From Anderseniella sp963700735 (lineage in GTDB: Bacteria; Pseudomonadota; Alphaproteobacteria; Rhizobiales; Aestuariivirgaceae), in assembly GCA_963700735.1 (NCBI GenBank), contig CAVOYR010000001.1, positions 62,001 through 126,000 on the forward strand: DNA of 64,000 nucleotides, in the 5' to 3' direction. Below the pieces are notes generated by a model. The model did no database searches, was not told where the DNA came from, and worked only from the letters and a program-made list of their open reading frames with translations. A program made the translations under genes and the position numbers. Of this stretch, positions 43,520 to 52,124 are shown piece after piece. How positions within the stretch are numbered: the stretch's first letter is position 1; every line of letters begins with the position of its first letter.

Positions 43520-44314
43520 ATGCGCCCCGATCCTCACTGGACAGAAATGGACCCGGCCGTCGTTGCAGCAGCCGACACAGGCCGCTGGATCGCGGTGTTG
43601 CCTGTTGCCGCCACCGAGCAGCATGGGCCCCACCTGCCACCCTCGACGGATTCAGACATCGCCCGTGCCATGGTGGCTGTCACCATTGCGAGCCTGCCGG
43701 ATGACCTGCCGGTGACCTTCCTGCCGGTCGAAGAGGTTGGCTGGTCTGCCGAGCACGGGAGCACGCCCGGTACCATGTCGGCCCAGCCTGGTGCGCTGGC
43801 TGACAGGTGGATGGCCATCGCGCGCGATGTGCATGCGCTTGGCATCCACAAGCTGGTGATCGTGAGCTCGCACGGCGGTAATACGCCGGTTGCCGACATC
43901 GTGACATTGCGTGCCCGGGCCGAGCTTGGCCTGCTGTGCGTGGCAACCGCCTGGTCGCGTTTCGGCTATCCGCAAGACCTGTTCAGCGATGATGAAGTGC
44001 GCTTTGGAATTCATGGCGGCGACATCGAAACGTCGATCATGCTGGCGCACCGGCCCGACACCGTGGCGATGGACAAGGCGGACAACTTCGGTTCGCTGCA
44101 GCAGGTGCTGGCCCGCGACATGACCCACCTGCGCGCGTACGGGCCGCACCGGTTCGGCTGGATGATGCACGACCTCAACGCCCGTGGCGTGGCAGGCAAT
44201 GCGGCTGCAGCCACGGCGGCGAAGGGCCGGGCCACGCTTGACCACCAGTCGGGCGGGTTCATCGAGCTGTTGCGCGATGTCGACAGGTTCAGGCCTGCCT
44301 GGATGCAAGGCTAG
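43520..44314 (+). CDS. Creatininase family protein
   Basis: 264 residues from ATG 43520. The metal site is typical: PVAATEQHGPHLPPSTDSDI (Glu and His ligands), SSHGGNTPVADIVTLRARAE, and GIHGGDIETSIMLAHRPDTV. Members hydrolyse cyclic or linear amides such as creatinine, formamidopyrimidines or precursor peptides. It is convergent with the end of the Liv-type operon. An amidase would fit the ring-opening step expected for that operon, which is inference. No mycofactocin genes are present. Confidence 0.9.
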   Translation: MRPDPHWTEMDPAVVAAADTGRWIAVLPVAATEQHGPHLPPSTDSDIARAMVAVTIASLPDDLPVTFLPVEEVGWSAEHGSTPGTMSAQPGALADRWMAIARDVHALGIHKLVIVSSHGGNTPVADIVTLRARAELGLLCVATAWSRFGYPQDLFSDDEVRFGIHGGDIETSIMLAHRPDTVAMDKADNFGSLQQVLARDMTHLRAYGPHRFGWMMHDLNARGVAGNAAAATAAKGRATLDHQSGGFIELLRDVDRFRPAWMQG

Positions 44315-44324
44315 CGGTAAACCT

Positions 44325-45038
44325 CTATACGCTGAGATACTGGTCGCGGATTTCGGGCCGACTTTCCAGCTCGGCGAATGACCCGTCGAACACCGCTGTA
44401 CCGCTTTCGATGATCACGGCGCGATCTGCCACCAGCCGCGCAAAGTGCAGGTTCTGTTCAGACAGGATCACCGTCAGGCCCTTGGCCTTGATCTCGAGCA
44501 GCGTGTCGGCCATCTGCTCGACGATGACCGGGGCGATGCCCTCGGACGGTTCATCGAGCAGCAGCAGCTTGGGGTTGCCCATAAGCGTGCGCGCGATGGT
44601 GAGCATCTGTTGCTCGCCACCGGACATCTGCTTGCCGCGATTGTTGCGCCGCTCGGCCAGGTTGGGAAACAGCTCGAACAGGTGCTCGACGCTCCACTGC
44701 GGGTAGCCATCGCGATGCGGCTGGCGGCCGACCTCAAGGTTTTCCATCACCGTCAGGTCGGCGAAAATGCGGCGTTCTTCCGGCACGTAGCCAATGCCGG
44801 CACGCGCCACCTTGTGGGTGGGCCAACGGGTGATCGGGGCACCCTCGAAGGTGATCGAACCGCTGGCCGGGCGCACAAGCTGCATGATCGAGCGCATGGT
44901 GGTCGTCTTGCCTGCCCCATTGCGGCCCAACAGGGCGACAACCTCGCCGGCCGCCACGTCGAACGACAGGTCGTGCAGGATGTGCGCCTTGCCGTAGAAC
45001 GAGTTGATGCGGTCAACCCGCAGCATTGCGTCAGTCAT
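44325..45038 (-). CDS. Branched-chain-amino-acid-type ABC transporter ATP-binding protein LivF
   Basis: 237 residues from ATG 45038. Walker A GRNGAGKTTTMRSIMQLV, GIGYVPEERRIFADLTVMEN, signature KQMSGGEQQMLTIARTLMGN and Walker B LLLDEPSEGIAP are of LivF type. Last gene of a long minus-strand operon. With LivG, a fused LivHM and a LivK-like protein it would form an importer, here most likely for an aromatic or heterocyclic acid because of the catabolic genes before it. Overlaps the livG stop. Confidence 0.93.
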   Translation of the reverse strand: MTDAMLRVDRINSFYGKAHILHDLSFDVAAGEVVALLGRNGAGKTTTMRSIMQLVRPASGSITFEGAPITRWPTHKVARAGIGYVPEERRIFADLTVMENLEVGRQPHRDGYPQWSVEHLFELFPNLAERRNNRGKQMSGGEQQMLTIARTLMGNPKLLLLDEPSEGIAPVIVEQMADTLLEIKAKGLTVILSEQNLHFARLVADRAVIIESGTAVFDGSFAELESRPEIRDQYLSV

Positions 45039-45813
45039 GGGCCTGCTCCGCTTCCTCGACGAACAGCCGTCCCCCGCCCAGGTAGACTTCCTGCACCTGC
45101 GGGTTGTTGCGGATGTCGTTGACGCTGCCATTGGCGATCAGCTCGCCGCGGTTGAGCACCATGATGCGGTGCGCATGGGCGAACACCACGTCCATGTCAT
45201 GCTCGGTGAACAGCACCGAGATGCCGCTTGAGGCAACGATATTGGCTGTCAGCTGCATCAGGCCCACCCGTTCGCGCGGGGCCATGCCGGCAGTCGGCTC
45301 GTCCATCAGCAGCAGCCTTGGCTGATGGGCCAGCGCGATGGCCAGCTCCAGCCGCTTGAGGTCGCCATAGGCGAGGATGGCGGCAGGGCGGCCGGCCTGG
45401 TCGGCCATGCCGACAAGTTCGAGCAGCTTCAGCGCCTCGCCAACATGCAGGCTCGATGCACGCACCCAGCCGTTCCAGGTTTGGCGCGCGTGCGAGATCA
45501 ACGCCATCTGCACGTTCTCCTGCACAGTCATGGAGGCGTAGGTGGCGGTGATCTGGAAGGTGCGGCCCACACCCATGCGCCAGATCCGGCGGGGGCTAAG
45601 CCCGAGAATGCTCTCGCCGTTCAGCATGACCTCGCCGGAGTCCGCCCGCAGCTGGCCATTGAGCATGTTGAAGCAGGTCGTCTTGCCAGCCCCGTTGGGA
45701 CCGATCATGGCCAGCAGCTCGCCCTGGTGCAGGTCGAAGGACACGCCGGACACCGCCTTCAGGCCACCGAAGGTTTTTGACAGGCCGCGGACGGACAGTA
45801 CCGCTTGCGTCAT
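45031..45813 (-). CDS. Branched-chain-amino-acid-type ABC transporter ATP-binding protein LivG
   Basis: 260 residues. Walker A GPNGAGKTTCFNMLNGQL, signature region ILAYGDLKRLELAIALAHQP and Walker B LLLMDEPTAGMAP, followed by LFTEHDMDVVFAHAHRIMVL. The signature reads AYGDLKRLE rather than the usual LSYGQ, which is seen in LivG paralogues of aromatic-acid importers. Overlaps the permease stop by 4 bp (ATGA type) and livF by 8 bp. Confidence 0.93.
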   Translation of the reverse strand: MTQAVLSVRGLSKTFGGLKAVSGVSFDLHQGELLAMIGPNGAGKTTCFNMLNGQLRADSGEVMLNGESILGLSPRRIWRMGVGRTFQITATYASMTVQENVQMALISHARQTWNGWVRASSLHVGEALKLLELVGMADQAGRPAAILAYGDLKRLELAIALAHQPRLLLMDEPTAGMAPRERVGLMQLTANIVASSGISVLFTEHDMDVVFAHAHRIMVLNRGELIANGSVNDIRNNPQVQEVYLGGGRLFVEEAEQAHD

Positions 45814-47669
45814 CGTGCAGCCTCCGCATCGCGTTCAAGGCCCATCCTGATGGCGATTCGCTTGATGAACCCGGCAATGCCTTCCGGCGCGATGATGACG
45901 ATGCCGACGATGATGAAGCCGAGGATGGCACGCCAGTAGTCCAGCCGCGAAATCTCGTCCTCCAGCAGCCGGAACACCGTAGCACCCACTATCGGCCCTG
46001 ACAGGGTCTGGACGCCCCCCAGCAGCACCATCACCAGCGCATCGACCGAGCGGGGAATGGCAGCCTCATCGGGAAAGATCGATCCCTTGGAGAACACGTA
46101 GACGCCCCCGGCCACGCCGGCAAAGATGCCCGCAATGACGAAGGCTGCCCACTGGTGGCTTTGCAGGTTGATGCCGATGGACTCGGTGCGGTTGGGGCTG
46201 TCGCGCCCGCCCCGCAGGGCATAGCCGAACGGCGAGAAGATCATCCGGCGCAGCAACAGGATGCCACCGCCGCACAACGCAAGCGCGAGGTAGTAGTAGG
46301 CGGTCTTCGACCTCGCCCAGTCGGACGGCCAGATGCCGAGCAGGCCGTCGTCGCCGCCAGTGACGTCCTGCCACTGGTACGCCGTGGACCAGACGATCTG
46401 GGCAGCCGCCAATGTCAGCATGGCCATGTAAACCCCCGACAGGCGCACGCAGAACCAGCCGAAGATCAGCGCGCCAATACCGGCAAACAGCGGTCCTGCC
46501 ACCAGCGCCATTTCCATCGAACCGCCGAGGTATTTCACCATGAAGGCCGCGCCGTAGCAGCCAAGGCCGAAATAGGCCGCATGGCCGAACGACACCATGC
46601 CACCATTGCCCATGATGAAGTGCAGGCTGGCTGCGAACAGGGCGAAGATGAAGATGTCGGTTGCCAGCACCAGCGCGAACTCGCCCATGATGAAGGGCAA
46701 CACCAGCAGCAGCACCAGAAGGCCCAGCGCGATGGCACGCATCAGGGAGCTGGCCGGGCGGATCGGTGCCTCCACCATCCCGGCCGCATGAGCCGCTGCG
46801 TCCTGCTTGCCGAACAGCCCATAGGGCCGGATGACCAGTACGACGGCCATCACCACGAAGGCCAGCACGATGGTGGCCTGCGGCAGCACCAGCACGCCAA
46901 AGGCATTTAACTCGCCGATCAGCAGGGCAGCGACGAAGGCGCCAGGGATCGAACCCATGCCGCCGATCACCACCACCACGAAGGCCTCGGCGATGATCGA
47001 CAGGTCCATCAGCATGTTGACCGACACGCGCGGCACCTGCAGTGCGCCACCCAGGCCGGCCAGGAACGAGCCGAGAAAGAATACCGTGGTGAACAGCCAT
47101 GACTGGTTCACGCCGAGGCTCGCCACCATCTCGCGGTCCAGCGTGGCGGCCCGCACCAGGATGCCCCAGCGGGTACGCGTCAGCAGCAGCCACATCAGGC
47201 CCAGCACGATGGGGCCCAGCGCGATCAGCAGCAGGTCATATTCGGGGATCGGTTCACCGAAGATGCGCACCACGCCATCCAGCCCCGGGGCACGCGGGCC
47301 GAAGCGGTCCTCGCCGCCGAACATCCACAGGATTGCATCCTGCATGATCAGCACGATGCCGAAGGTTGCCACCAGCTGGTACAGTTCCGGGGCATTGTAG
47401 ATGCGTTTCAGGATGATGATCTCGATGACCGCGCCCACCAGAGCGACGATCAGCGCCGATGCCAGCACGGCCCCCCAGAAGCCGAGAATGGAGCCGGGCA
47501 CGTACTGCACCAGCGTGTAGGCGAGGTAGGCACCCAGCATGTAGAAGGAGCCGTGCGCGAAGTTCACGATTCGGGTCACCCCGAAGATCAGCGACAGCCC
47601 GCACGCTACCAGGAACAGCGACGACGCGCTCGACAACCCGGTCAGGAACTGGGCGAAATAGAAGCTCAT
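45810..47669 (-). CDS. Fused LivH-LivM permease
   Basis: 619 residues from ATG 47669, twice the length of a single Liv permease. Residues 1 to about 295 match LivH (ACGLSLIFGVTRIVNFAHGS; VVIGGMGSIPGAFVAALLIG), and after a short linker with AAAHAAGMVEAPIRPASS the rest matches LivM (ALFAASLHFIMGNGGMVSFG; FGYALRGGRDSPNRTESIG; VYVFSKGSIFPDEAAIPRSV). Both halves of the membrane channel would thus be in one chain. No frame problem at the junction. Confidence 0.93.
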   Translation of the reverse strand: MSFYFAQFLTGLSSASSLFLVACGLSLIFGVTRIVNFAHGSFYMLGAYLAYTLVQYVPGSILGFWGAVLASALIVALVGAVIEIIILKRIYNAPELYQLVATFGIVLIMQDAILWMFGGEDRFGPRAPGLDGVVRIFGEPIPEYDLLLIALGPIVLGLMWLLLTRTRWGILVRAATLDREMVASLGVNQSWLFTTVFFLGSFLAGLGGALQVPRVSVNMLMDLSIIAEAFVVVVIGGMGSIPGAFVAALLIGELNAFGVLVLPQATIVLAFVVMAVVLVIRPYGLFGKQDAAAHAAGMVEAPIRPASSLMRAIALGLLVLLLVLPFIMGEFALVLATDIFIFALFAASLHFIMGNGGMVSFGHAAYFGLGCYGAAFMVKYLGGSMEMALVAGPLFAGIGALIFGWFCVRLSGVYMAMLTLAAAQIVWSTAYQWQDVTGGDDGLLGIWPSDWARSKTAYYYLALALCGGGILLLRRMIFSPFGYALRGGRDSPNRTESIGINLQSHQWAAFVIAGIFAGVAGGVYVFSKGSIFPDEAAIPRSVDALVMVLLGGVQTLSGPIVGATVFRLLEDEISRLDYWRAILGFIIVGIVIIAPEGIAGFIKRIAIRMGLERDAEAAR

Positions 47670-47753
47670 GCGTGTTGCCCCCTGCGGCAATCCGTTGGCT
47701 GGAAGTCCACGTTGTCAGCTGTGCCGCCACCGGTACCAGCAAGCTTGATGACG

Positions 47754-47773
47754 GGCGCGGCCGAAGCCGCGCC
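47754..47773 (-). terminator. Intercistronic hairpin between livK-like gene and permease
   Basis: GGCGCGGC and GCCGCGCC form a perfect 8-bp stem with a CGAA tetraloop, 30 bp after the binding-protein stop (minus strand). No T tract. Such structures commonly protect the upstream message so that the binding protein is made in excess. Confidence 0.6.
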
Positions 47774-47802
47774 ACGCCCGGTGTGAAGCAATGCGCCTTG
47801 CC

Positions 47803-49011
47803 TTATTCGGCCGGGCGCATCTTGGCGACTTCCTCGTCGCTGGGCTGGAAGTCGGCACCATCGGCGTAGTACCAGTCGACCATGACGCCCATGCCGTCCT
47901 TCACGTCGGTCTTGCCGACCCAGGCACCCATGGTGGCCTGATGGTCCTGCGCGCGGAACATGAACGCACCCGCAGGCGATGAAGGAACCTCAAGGCCCTT
48001 GGCTGCCTCGACGAGGCTTTCCGCATCGTACTTCTCGGCCTTGTTCAACAGCGCCTCGACAGACTTGACCACGTTGTAGCCGACGATCGAGCCAAGCTTC
48101 GGTGCCTCGCCCCACTTGGCCTTGTAGGCGTCGTAGAAGGCCTTGTGCTCGGGCGTGTCGATGTCGCTCGCCGGGTAGCCGGTCACGATCCAGCCCTTGG
48201 GTGCTTCATCCTTGAGGGGCTCCAGGTACTCTGGCTCACCGGACAGCAGCGACACCACCGAACGGCCCTCGAATGTGCCACGCAGGTTGCCTTCACGCAC
48301 GAACTGGGCAAGGTCGCCACCGAACGTCACGTTGAAGATGCCGTCGGGCTTGGCGGCTTCCACCGCACGCACCACCGGGCCTGCATCGATCTTGAACACC
48401 GGCGGCCACTGTTCCTCGACGAACTCGGCATCCGGCACCAGCTTGGTCAACTCCTTCTTGAAGGCAGCGACGGCTTCCTTGCCATAGGCGTAGTTGGGGG
48501 CAACGGTGGCCCACTTCTTTGCACCGGTCTTGGCGGCTTCCTTTGCCAGCATTGCGGCCTGCATGGTGGTCGAGGCGCGCAGGCGGAAGGTGTAGCGGTT
48601 ACCCGATTCCCAGACGATGGCGTCAGCCAGTGGCTCGGCAGCCAGGAAGAACACCTTGTTCTGCTTGGCGAAATCGGTCACGGCCAGGCCGATGTTGGAC
48701 AGGAACGTGCCGGTTAGCAGCGTGACGCCATCCTTGGAGATCATCTCCTCGGCAATCTTCACGGCATCACCGGGCTTGCCGGCATCGTCACGGTCGATGA
48801 ACTCCAGCGGACGGCCCTTCACGCCGCCAGCCGCGTTGACCTCTTCCAGTGCCAGCACCCAGCCCTTCTTGTACGGGTCAAGGAAGGCCGGCATGCGTGA
48901 ATAGGAATTGATCTCGCCGATCTTGATCGGTTCGGCGGCCTGCGCGGCAAACGCCGCGATGCCCACCGCAGCGGCAACAAGTGCCCCTGCCACATATCTC
49001 AACAGTTTCAT
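47803..49011 (-). CDS. LivK-like periplasmic substrate-binding protein
   Basis: 402 residues from ATG 49011. A signal peptide (YVAGALVAAAVGIAAFAAQA) leads into the type I periplasmic-binding fold: EPIKIGEINSYSRMPAFLDP, GWVLALEEVNAAGGVKGRPL, DDAGKPGDAVKIAEEMISKD and LLTGTFLSNIGLAVTDFAKQ. The ligand-contact residues differ from leucine-binding proteins, in keeping with family members that bind aromatic acids. It sits between the Rieske oxygenase and the permease genes and defines the imported substrate. Confidence 0.92.
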   Translation of the reverse strand: MKLLRYVAGALVAAAVGIAAFAAQAAEPIKIGEINSYSRMPAFLDPYKKGWVLALEEVNAAGGVKGRPLEFIDRDDAGKPGDAVKIAEEMISKDGVTLLTGTFLSNIGLAVTDFAKQNKVFFLAAEPLADAIVWESGNRYTFRLRASTTMQAAMLAKEAAKTGAKKWATVAPNYAYGKEAVAAFKKELTKLVPDAEFVEEQWPPVFKIDAGPVVRAVEAAKPDGIFNVTFGGDLAQFVREGNLRGTFEGRSVVSLLSGEPEYLEPLKDEAPKGWIVTGYPASDIDTPEHKAFYDAYKAKWGEAPKLGSIVGYNVVKSVEALLNKAEKYDAESLVEAAKGLEVPSSPAGAFMFRAQDHQATMGAWVGKTDVKDGMGVMVDWYYADGADFQPSDEEVAKMRPAE

Positions 49012-49065
49012 CCGTCTCCCTTTCTTCTGACACGACAGGCCGGTGGTCCGGCCCATTTCCCATAT

Positions 49066-50103
49066 TCAGGCAGCACCTCGCGCCTGTTCTTCCGCGTCGA
49101 GCATTCGCTGAATGCGCGCACGATAGACGTTCGGCCCCTTGTCACATGCCAGCCGCACGGGCCGGTGATGCGGGGCCTTCAATTCTTCAAGCTGGATGAC
49201 CTCGAGGATTTCCTTGTCCTCGGCAAACGCCACCCGGAACATCGCGTCCATCTGCTGCGACACGGCGTCATCATCGGTGGCGATGTTGCGCAGGTGCATC
49301 CAGCGGTCGATGGTGTTGGTGTCGTCGACCGGCGTCAACAGGTGGATCGCGAACACCCGCACGCCCTCGTCACGGCGCTCCTCGGGCAGGTTGAGGGCGG
49401 CATCGGCACTGCCGAAATCGATCACGGCAATGGAGGGCATGTGCAGGTAGTAATAGTGCCAGCGATCCACATTGCCGGTGAATCCGCCGAACGTCTGGAA
49501 GAAGCCCACAGGCGGCGCATTGCGGATCCAGCGCCAGGCGACAATGGTTTCGCCATCCACGTTTGCGTGCACCGGCACGTCTTCCGAGGACGCATTACCC
49601 AGCGTGGTCGGGTGAACGAAACTCACATGGGCGGGATCAACGAGGTTTTCCGCCACGTTGAGATAATGCGATTTCAGGTGCAATGCGTCGCCCTGGTGGG
49701 CATGCCACGAGGCATCAGAGAACTCCGGCATGGTAAAGATGGTTGACGGGTCGGCCCGGGCCGGATCCCCCATCCAGATCCAGACGATGTCGTTGCGCTG
49801 TTCGACCGGATAGGCATGCACGGAACACTTTGGCACATTGTCCTGGCCGGGCGCGCGCACGCAATCGCCCTCAGCATTGAAAGTCAGGCCGTGATAGCCG
49901 CACTGGATGGCATCGCCATCGACAAGGCGGCCCATGCTCAGCGGCAGCATGCGGTGCGGGCAGCGGTCTTGCAGCGCGGCCACCGAGCCATCGCCCTTGC
50001 GGTACAGCACGACGTCGTCACCGAGAATGGTGGCGCGCGTCAGACCGGTCCCGATCTCGCTGGCCCATCCGGCAACATACCAGGCGTTCCTGACGAACTT
50101 CAT
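49066..50103 (-). CDS. Rieske non-haem iron oxygenase, vanillate O-demethylase oxygenase-like
   Basis: 345 residues. The N-terminal Rieske [2Fe-2S] site is C-P-H-R then C-G-Y-H-G (LQDRCPHRMLPLSMGRLVDG; IQCGYHGL), and the mononuclear iron site is ENLVDPAHVSFVHPT, with the N-x2-D-x2-H-x4-H pattern. Length and start (MKFVRNAWYVAGWASEIG) match VanA-type demethylases/hydroxylases. No reductase (VanB) adjoins, so a general ferredoxin system is expected. In this operon it may hydroxylate or demethylate a heteroaromatic substrate, which is inference. Confidence 0.9.
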   Translation of the reverse strand: MKFVRNAWYVAGWASEIGTGLTRATILGDDVVLYRKGDGSVAALQDRCPHRMLPLSMGRLVDGDAIQCGYHGLTFNAEGDCVRAPGQDNVPKCSVHAYPVEQRNDIVWIWMGDPARADPSTIFTMPEFSDASWHAHQGDALHLKSHYLNVAENLVDPAHVSFVHPTTLGNASSEDVPVHANVDGETIVAWRWIRNAPPVGFFQTFGGFTGNVDRWHYYYLHMPSIAVIDFGSADAALNLPEERRDEGVRVFAIHLLTPVDDTNTIDRWMHLRNIATDDDAVSQQMDAMFRVAFAEDKEILEVIQLEELKAPHHRPVRLACDKGPNVYRARIQRMLDAEEQARGAA

Positions 50104-50120
50104 GGCGTCATCCTTTCCGT

Positions 50121-50708
50121 TCAGCGCAAGCCGTCCTCACCCTTTGCTTCGTCCTTGGTCAGCCCGCCAACCCTGGGCAATGGCCGGCCTGAATCCGTCA
50201 CCGCAACGGCCACCATGATCTCGTTGGCGCGCGGGGCATCGTTGATGCATACCTCCATGCCGTCGAAATGGGACCTCACATAGGCCGCATCCTTGTGGCC
50301 CAGCGGCACGTCGAGCACCTGGCCCATGCCGCCGCGCTTCTTGGATGACGGCACCAGGGCTGCACCCTTCTCCACCGCCTTGCGCAACGGCGCGCCAAGC
50401 TTCGGGTGCAGGATGGCGGCTGCGTGCTCAAGTTCGCCGTTCTCGCCCACCATGGCCGCCTTGCCGTAGCTCTCGGCCTCAGCCGGGGTGATGCCCAGCG
50501 CCTTGACGCAGCGCTCGCCCAGCAGGCCACCCAATTCCTCGCCGATGACCATGAGGTCCGACAGGTCCTCGACGTACCGGCCCGCGAACGGGTTCTCGAT
50601 CACGGCAACCGCGCAGGCGCGCCGCGTCGGCGGGTCGATGACCTTGCCCATCTCGGTGTGGATCTCGTCCACGAAAACGGCCAGCTTGCGGATCTTCGCC
50701 GTTGTCAT
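50121..50708 (-). CDS. DUF1185 'amino acid synthesis' family protein, copy 1
   Basis: 195 residues. Conserved blocks: AVIENPFAGRYVEDLSDLMV, GKAAMVGENGELEHAAAILH, LDVPLGHKDAAYVRSHFDGM and VCINDAPRANEIMVAVAVTD. This is the DUF1185 (AA_synth) family, whose name comes from an old association and whose enzyme activity is not known to me. The second copy follows upstream with a 4-bp overlap, and the two share most of these motifs. Their constant presence beside a 6-hydroxynicotinate-reductase-like gene suggests a role in heterocycle breakdown. Confidence 0.85.
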   Translation of the reverse strand: MTTAKIRKLAVFVDEIHTEMGKVIDPPTRRACAVAVIENPFAGRYVEDLSDLMVIGEELGGLLGERCVKALGITPAEAESYGKAAMVGENGELEHAAAILHPKLGAPLRKAVEKGAALVPSSKKRGGMGQVLDVPLGHKDAAYVRSHFDGMEVCINDAPRANEIMVAVAVTDSGRPLPRVGGLTKDEAKGEDGLR

Positions 50709-51289
50709 CTCAGGCCATCCTCTCCCTTGACATCCTTCGCTGCCAGCCCGCCGGCCCGGTTGTGCACCCTGGCACCCGTGGTCATGACGAGGATCACCGC
50801 CAGTTCATCCTTGCGCGGCGCATCATTGATGCCGACCTCGATGGCGTCGAAATGCGAGCGCACATAGGACGCGCGTACATGCGTCACCGGCACATCAAGC
50901 CGCGTTCCCGGCCCGCCCACCTTCTTGGTGGACGGCACGATGGCGGTGGAGTTTGGAATGTGTTCGCGCATCGAGTACCCGCCCGGCGCATGCCACAGGG
51001 CTGCGTGCTCGATCTCGCCGTCCTCGCCGACGATGGCGCCCTTGCCGTATCCCTCGATGCCGGACGGCTCGACGCCCATGGCGGCAATAAGTTCCGTGGC
51101 CATGGCCATGCCGAGGGGTTTCAGGTCATCCATGAACGGCTGGATGTCCTCGACGTACCTGCCGGCAAACGGATTGGCGATCACCTTGACGATGAAGCCG
51201 CGCCGGTAGGGCGTTGCCGCCACCGGTCCGCGCTCGTGGAAGATGTCCTCGACGCCGGTCAGCGACTTGCGGATCCGTACCTCAGCCAT
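50705..51289 (-). CDS. DUF1185 'amino acid synthesis' family protein, copy 2
   Basis: 194 residues and clearly paralogous to copy 1: VIANPFAGRYVEDIQPFMDD, GKGAIVGEDGEIEHAALWHA, LDVPVTHVRASYVRSHFDAI and VGINDAPRKDELAVILVMTT, ending KGEDGLR in both. The two probably form a hetero-oligomer or act on successive intermediates. It overlaps the UPF0280 gene by 8 bp upstream and copy 1 downstream, so it is part of the same operon. Confidence 0.85.
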   Translation of the reverse strand: MAEVRIRKSLTGVEDIFHERGPVAATPYRRGFIVKVIANPFAGRYVEDIQPFMDDLKPLGMAMATELIAAMGVEPSGIEGYGKGAIVGEDGEIEHAALWHAPGGYSMREHIPNSTAIVPSTKKVGGPGTRLDVPVTHVRASYVRSHFDAIEVGINDAPRKDELAVILVMTTGARVHNRAGGLAAKDVKGEDGLR

Positions 51290-52124
51290 GCGTGGCTATT
51301 CCCTTCACACTGTGGACAGGCTGCACCTGCACCACGTTTCCATTGAGGCCCAGAGTGGCGGCCATGATCAAGCCCCGGCGCTGAAAATCTCGCGCGACGC
51401 CGTGGCCTGAGGCCAGCGCGGTTGCGGTTTCTGCCTCGTCCAGCGGCCCAACGCCGACGGTGACGAGCCGGTGCCTGAGGTCGCTGTCCGGCGACAGCTC
51501 CGCTGCGGGTACGCGTTCGACGTTCGGATTGCCCGGCAAGTCTACTGCGTTGGCGATCAGGGTTGCGGCAACATCGGCCTGGGCGGCGGTGCGGGCAAGC
51601 ACGGTGACGCTGTCTGCAATGCCCAGCGAGTGCGACCGGCCGCGCCAGCCGGACGTGGCAATGCCGCCCACGCCGTCGCCTGCCACGACCGCCACCAGCC
51701 CGTTGGCAGAGGCAATCGAGAAGTGCCCGCCCGCCGCCAGGTACAGCGCGATATCACCGCCATTGTTCACGTAGGCCCGGGCCAGGGTGGCTGCCCCCAG
51801 CATTGCCGAAAGCACCTCGTCGGCCACCGCACCGGCGACCGCCGCCATCGGCGTGACGCGGGCCTGCCAGTGCGGCTGAACAGCAGCGTCCATGCGTTGC
51901 GCCACCGGACCTCTCAGCCCCAGCCCGCCGCGCCGCATTTCAGTGCGCAAAAGCGGCAGTTCGTCGACCAGTTGCTCCAGCAGCCCGTCGAAGCGGGCGC
52001 GCGCCGTCATGAAGGCCCGGCGCACCTGCGCCGGCTCGCCGTCGGCACCGATGACGAGGTCGATGGGGCCGTGCTGCAGGTGCAGCCGCTTGCCATCGGG
52101 AAGCATGGTGGCCTGCATGCTCAT
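51282..52124 (-). CDS. UPF0280 family (ApbE-like fold) protein
   Basis: 280 residues: MAAVAGAVADEVLSAMLGAA, VNNGGDIALYLAAGGHFSIA, GIATSGWRGRSHSLGIADSV and TVLARTAAQADVAATLIANA. The NNGGDIA and GIATSG blocks resemble ApbE flavin transferases, and UPF0280 is placed with that fold; the activity is unknown. Here it lies directly after the reductase-like gene (start overlapping its stop), so it may modify that enzyme with a flavin, which is inference. Confidence 0.85.
   Translation of the reverse strand: MSMQATMLPDGKRLHLQHGPIDLVIGADGEPAQVRRAFMTARARFDGLLEQLVDELPLLRTEMRRGGLGLRGPVAQRMDAAVQPHWQARVTPMAAVAGAVADEVLSAMLGAATLARAYVNNGGDIALYLAAGGHFSIASANGLVAVVAGDGVGGIATSGWRGRSHSLGIADSVTVLARTAAQADVAATLIANAVDLPGNPNVERVPAAELSPDSDLRHRLVTVGVGPLDEAETATALASGHGVARDFQRRGLIMAATLGLNGNVVQVQPVHSVKGIATHG

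Noticed and set aside
43520..44314. Mycofactocin maturation protein MftE
   Set aside because: The creatininase fold fits, but no mftA, mftB or mftC genes are present and the context is a catabolic operon.
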